This document shows positions 61,461 through 64,000 of a stretch of DNA of 64,000 bases, in pieces. Position numbers and translations under genes: made by a program. The DNA comes from Vanessa cardui (Eukaryota > Arthropoda > Insecta > Lepidoptera > Nymphalidae). The notes beneath the pieces were generated by a model. The model saw only the letters and a list, made by a program, of their open reading frames with translations. It did no database searches and had not been told where the DNA came from. The DNA lies in assembly GCF_905220365.1 (NCBI RefSeq), contig NC_061123.1, positions 4,216,001 to 4,280,000 of the forward strand, written 5' to 3'. How positions within the stretch are numbered: the first letter of the stretch is position 1; the number at the start of each line of letters is the position of its first letter.

Positions 61461-64000
61461 ATATTGATTGGTCAAATTGCATTGAATTGTGAGGGAATGT
61501 TCTTTAATTAATTTTATCTTTATAAGTGAACTTATTAATAGTGTGTATTGAAGTTTGTTGTATACATATATAGTGTTTTAATTATAAAAAACTGTATAGC
61601 CATATTAATTAATATTTGCTGTTATAGTATCTGATATATTGATGTTTACTTTATGAAATGTTAATTTCAGTGAAACAACTAAATATGAAAAGTTTTAACC
61701 GTAGCCAAGCAGATTAATTAAAATATTCAAATACCTAGTTTCATTCATGCCGAACATCGGACTCGCTGAATTTAATCCGCCTCGGGTTTAAGCGGATCCA
61801 AACTGTCAAACTAGATAGAACATTGCTTTGAGGTATTGTGCATCGTTGCAAATATACAAATATTAAATATTATTTCATCATATATTCAATTGTTTTTATT
61901 TATTCATTACGCATATGGCGATATTCTTTTACTTTACATTTGGTCAATGATTTCACGATTATTGACGTTCAATATTTAAACTTATTAAAACATAACACTT
62001 TTTATATTTACTAACATTTTTGCATGCAACACTGCAATATAAATTAATAGAATAATATCATATAATATTTAAATGGAACAGAGGGTGGGTTTAATCAGTA
62101 TACGTAATCGCCACTCTGTATGATAATATTAATAAGGCATTTTTTAACGTGGGCCACGTAAAATATACTAGAATATTTAAATAAGTAGGTCAAGGTAAGA
62201 CCGGATCAGGGGCATATTTATTCACCAGTAACCGTCCAATTATGGGGCAGGTGTTCTCTGATCTCTATTTGTCTTTTTTGCTTGACAATGAACTTCATGA
62301 TCATCGGTTGAGTTGTTTATACGTGAAAAATAAGCCAATGTATAAATAATCTCACTTTCGAATTCTAATTCAAAATATTGGTTACAATTACTGCTAAGGT
62401 TTATAACATTTTCGAACACTGGCTAGTTGGCGACGTCTTTGTGCATATTCCACAATTCAATTACATGGTTTGTCTCGGTGAAGATCGGATTCTATTGCTC
62501 TACGAAGTCCGAGCGTTCGGTTATTAGGCTAGATTTCAGATATCGAAGTACATCCCTTTCAGCAACGGAGTTCAAAGATGAAATACAGAAAAGTAAGAAT
62601 ACCTCCTTGTAAACATAAGTTGAATACGAAATTAATTTAACATTTGAATATAAATTAAATTTGAAATAAAATAAAATTAAATAACATTAAATGCTTAAAT
62701 ACATACCAACATGACTTAAAAATAGTTACTGTATAAATCTTGATCGCGTGGAATGGTCCAAGAAAGCTAGTAGCATTTCATTTTTCTATTTAATTATTTT
62801 ATAAATTTAATACATAACCTTATTACAAATATATTATAATAATAAAACAAAATAACATGTCTAAATTAAATTTCTATTGTAACAATTATTATAAAACAAT
62901 TAATTAATTAAACTTTGAACATTTCGCGATAACTAATTTAACTAAATAGCAATATGCGCAAAATATAAAAGGACTCAACGTAACAGATAATTGAGCATTT
63001 CCAATAATCGTCCAATACCGATCTTGTAATTAAACGCCATATTCGCATAACGATAAAATCGTATTAATATATATGCACGTGCTACGCTTTAATTAATTTC
63101 AACTGATGTAGAAATGAAAATTTCATATTAAACTTTAAATTTATGAACTAATTTTTGATTCATTTCAATATTAATATCGTTTATTTTTCACCGTTCAACT
63201 AATTACAAATTCACATGTTATGGAAAAATAATGAGTAATTTTAAACTTATAAATAAGCTTTCACTCCGCTAAGTCAATAAACCCTGCCCAAAGTATTTTA
63301 CGTTTCTGCATTAAAGTTACGAAGACATCTTTGCGAAAGTTTAAAAAGATAGATCATGATAAATAATGTCAATTTATTATTGTTGATTTTCATATATATG
63401 TAATTTAATTTAATTCTCACATATTAAATTAAAAAAAAAAAATCAAATATATACAAACCACTGAGGTTCTTTATCGGTGCTTTTAATAATTATTTTTCTT
63501 GATAACTAGACATTTCATAAAATACAATGAAATAATGTCTGTAAATGCCTCCTTGAAGTATAGTATATTTTGATTTTGATAGGTTTTCCTTTTTGTATAT
63601 TATGATGGTATCGCGATTAAAAAAAAAGATTTCTGTTATTTTAATTGAAATCAATTATGTATTCAAAATTATACCGGAACATATTACTGCAATTGATGAA
63701 ATGAGCCAGTGCCATTAGTGTCACAACACACAGGGGACACAGCATTTTGTATAAAATTGTAGCACGCCGTTTGGGTATATGTTAAACAAGCTATTATCAA
63801 TAATATAGGCCCAGTGTCGAGCCTTAATAACGCTTAAACCCTTAGCCGTTAAAGTTATTTATGGTGAGCGGATTTACGGCGTAGAGGTTGGTTAGTAATT
63901 TAAGGGCGGAGAAAATACACAAATTTAGAAATTTAGTTCAATAAATTCGTTGCTTAAATATTTGATTAGATATGTAATTTATGATTGTTTATTAATGCAT
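61460..64000. other. Right end, unassigned AT-rich sequence
   Basis: No gene recognised. A small inverted pair ATCCGC...GCGGAT sits in a GC-richer patch at 61740-61800. A worn family 2 SINE lies at 63675-63760. The remainder shows nothing I can support. Confidence 0.5.

Noticed and set aside
62427..62612. 61-codon plus-strand frame at the right end
   Set aside because: No domain, no flanking splice evidence; not reported as a gene.

Overview
The window looks like AT-rich nuclear DNA from a butterfly or moth. The evidence is compositional and repeat-based: very AT-rich introns and intergenic DNA, short exons with GT-AG introns, and several dispersed repeat types I associate with Lepidoptera (tRNA-headed SINEs with A- and B-box-like motifs, LINE 3' tails, Helitron-like elements ending in CTAG, MITE-like elements with AACCGACTTC ends). 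The species cannot be named from sequence alone. There is no bacterial gene organisation and no CRISPR array.

Protein coding is confined to a tandem cluster of SLC16-family (monocarboxylate transporter-like, MCT) genes, all on the minus strand. Gene B (47274 down to 40884) is complete. Ten exons join in frame with matching phases into a 480-residue, twelve-helix-type transporter. It has the TM1 motif DGGWGY, the TM5-region motif YFVKRR and an Asp-Arg pair at the TM8 position. Gene A enters from the left: exon 1 (14146-14027), an 8.1 kb repeat-filled intron, and exon 2 (5885-5759). Its remaining exons lie beyond base 1. Exon 2 of both genes is exactly 127 nt with the same phases, so they are paralogues.

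Between A and B lies a decayed paralogue (38050-35870) with recognisable copies of exons 4, 5, 8 and perhaps 6. It carries stops, a 10-bp tandem duplication, frameshifts and lost splice sites. Further upstream, at 39195-39430, is a duplicate of a SINE-plus-flank block that also sits in gene B intron 9. Together these suggest the array once had more units.

Layout: 1-5758, intron 2 of gene A; 5886-14026, intron 1 of gene A; 14147-35869, intergenic DNA rich in repeats, including a 222-bp-arm inverted repeat at 18640-19235; 35870-40883, paralogue remnants and SINE fragments; 40884-47274, gene B; 47275-57000, repeat-rich upstream DNA with two long Helitron-like copies; 57170-57875, a broken LINE reverse transcriptase; 58000-64000, mostly unique AT-rich DNA. 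The last stretch contains three CRE-like TGACGTC sites (60236-60842) and a GC-richer block near 61230-61460 that may be the non-coding 5' end of a gene continuing to the right.

Most open reading frames in the window are chance or lie inside repeats. No clearly new molecular system was found. The strongest leads are the decaying SLC16 array, the near-perfect long hairpin, and the unexplained promoter-like right end.
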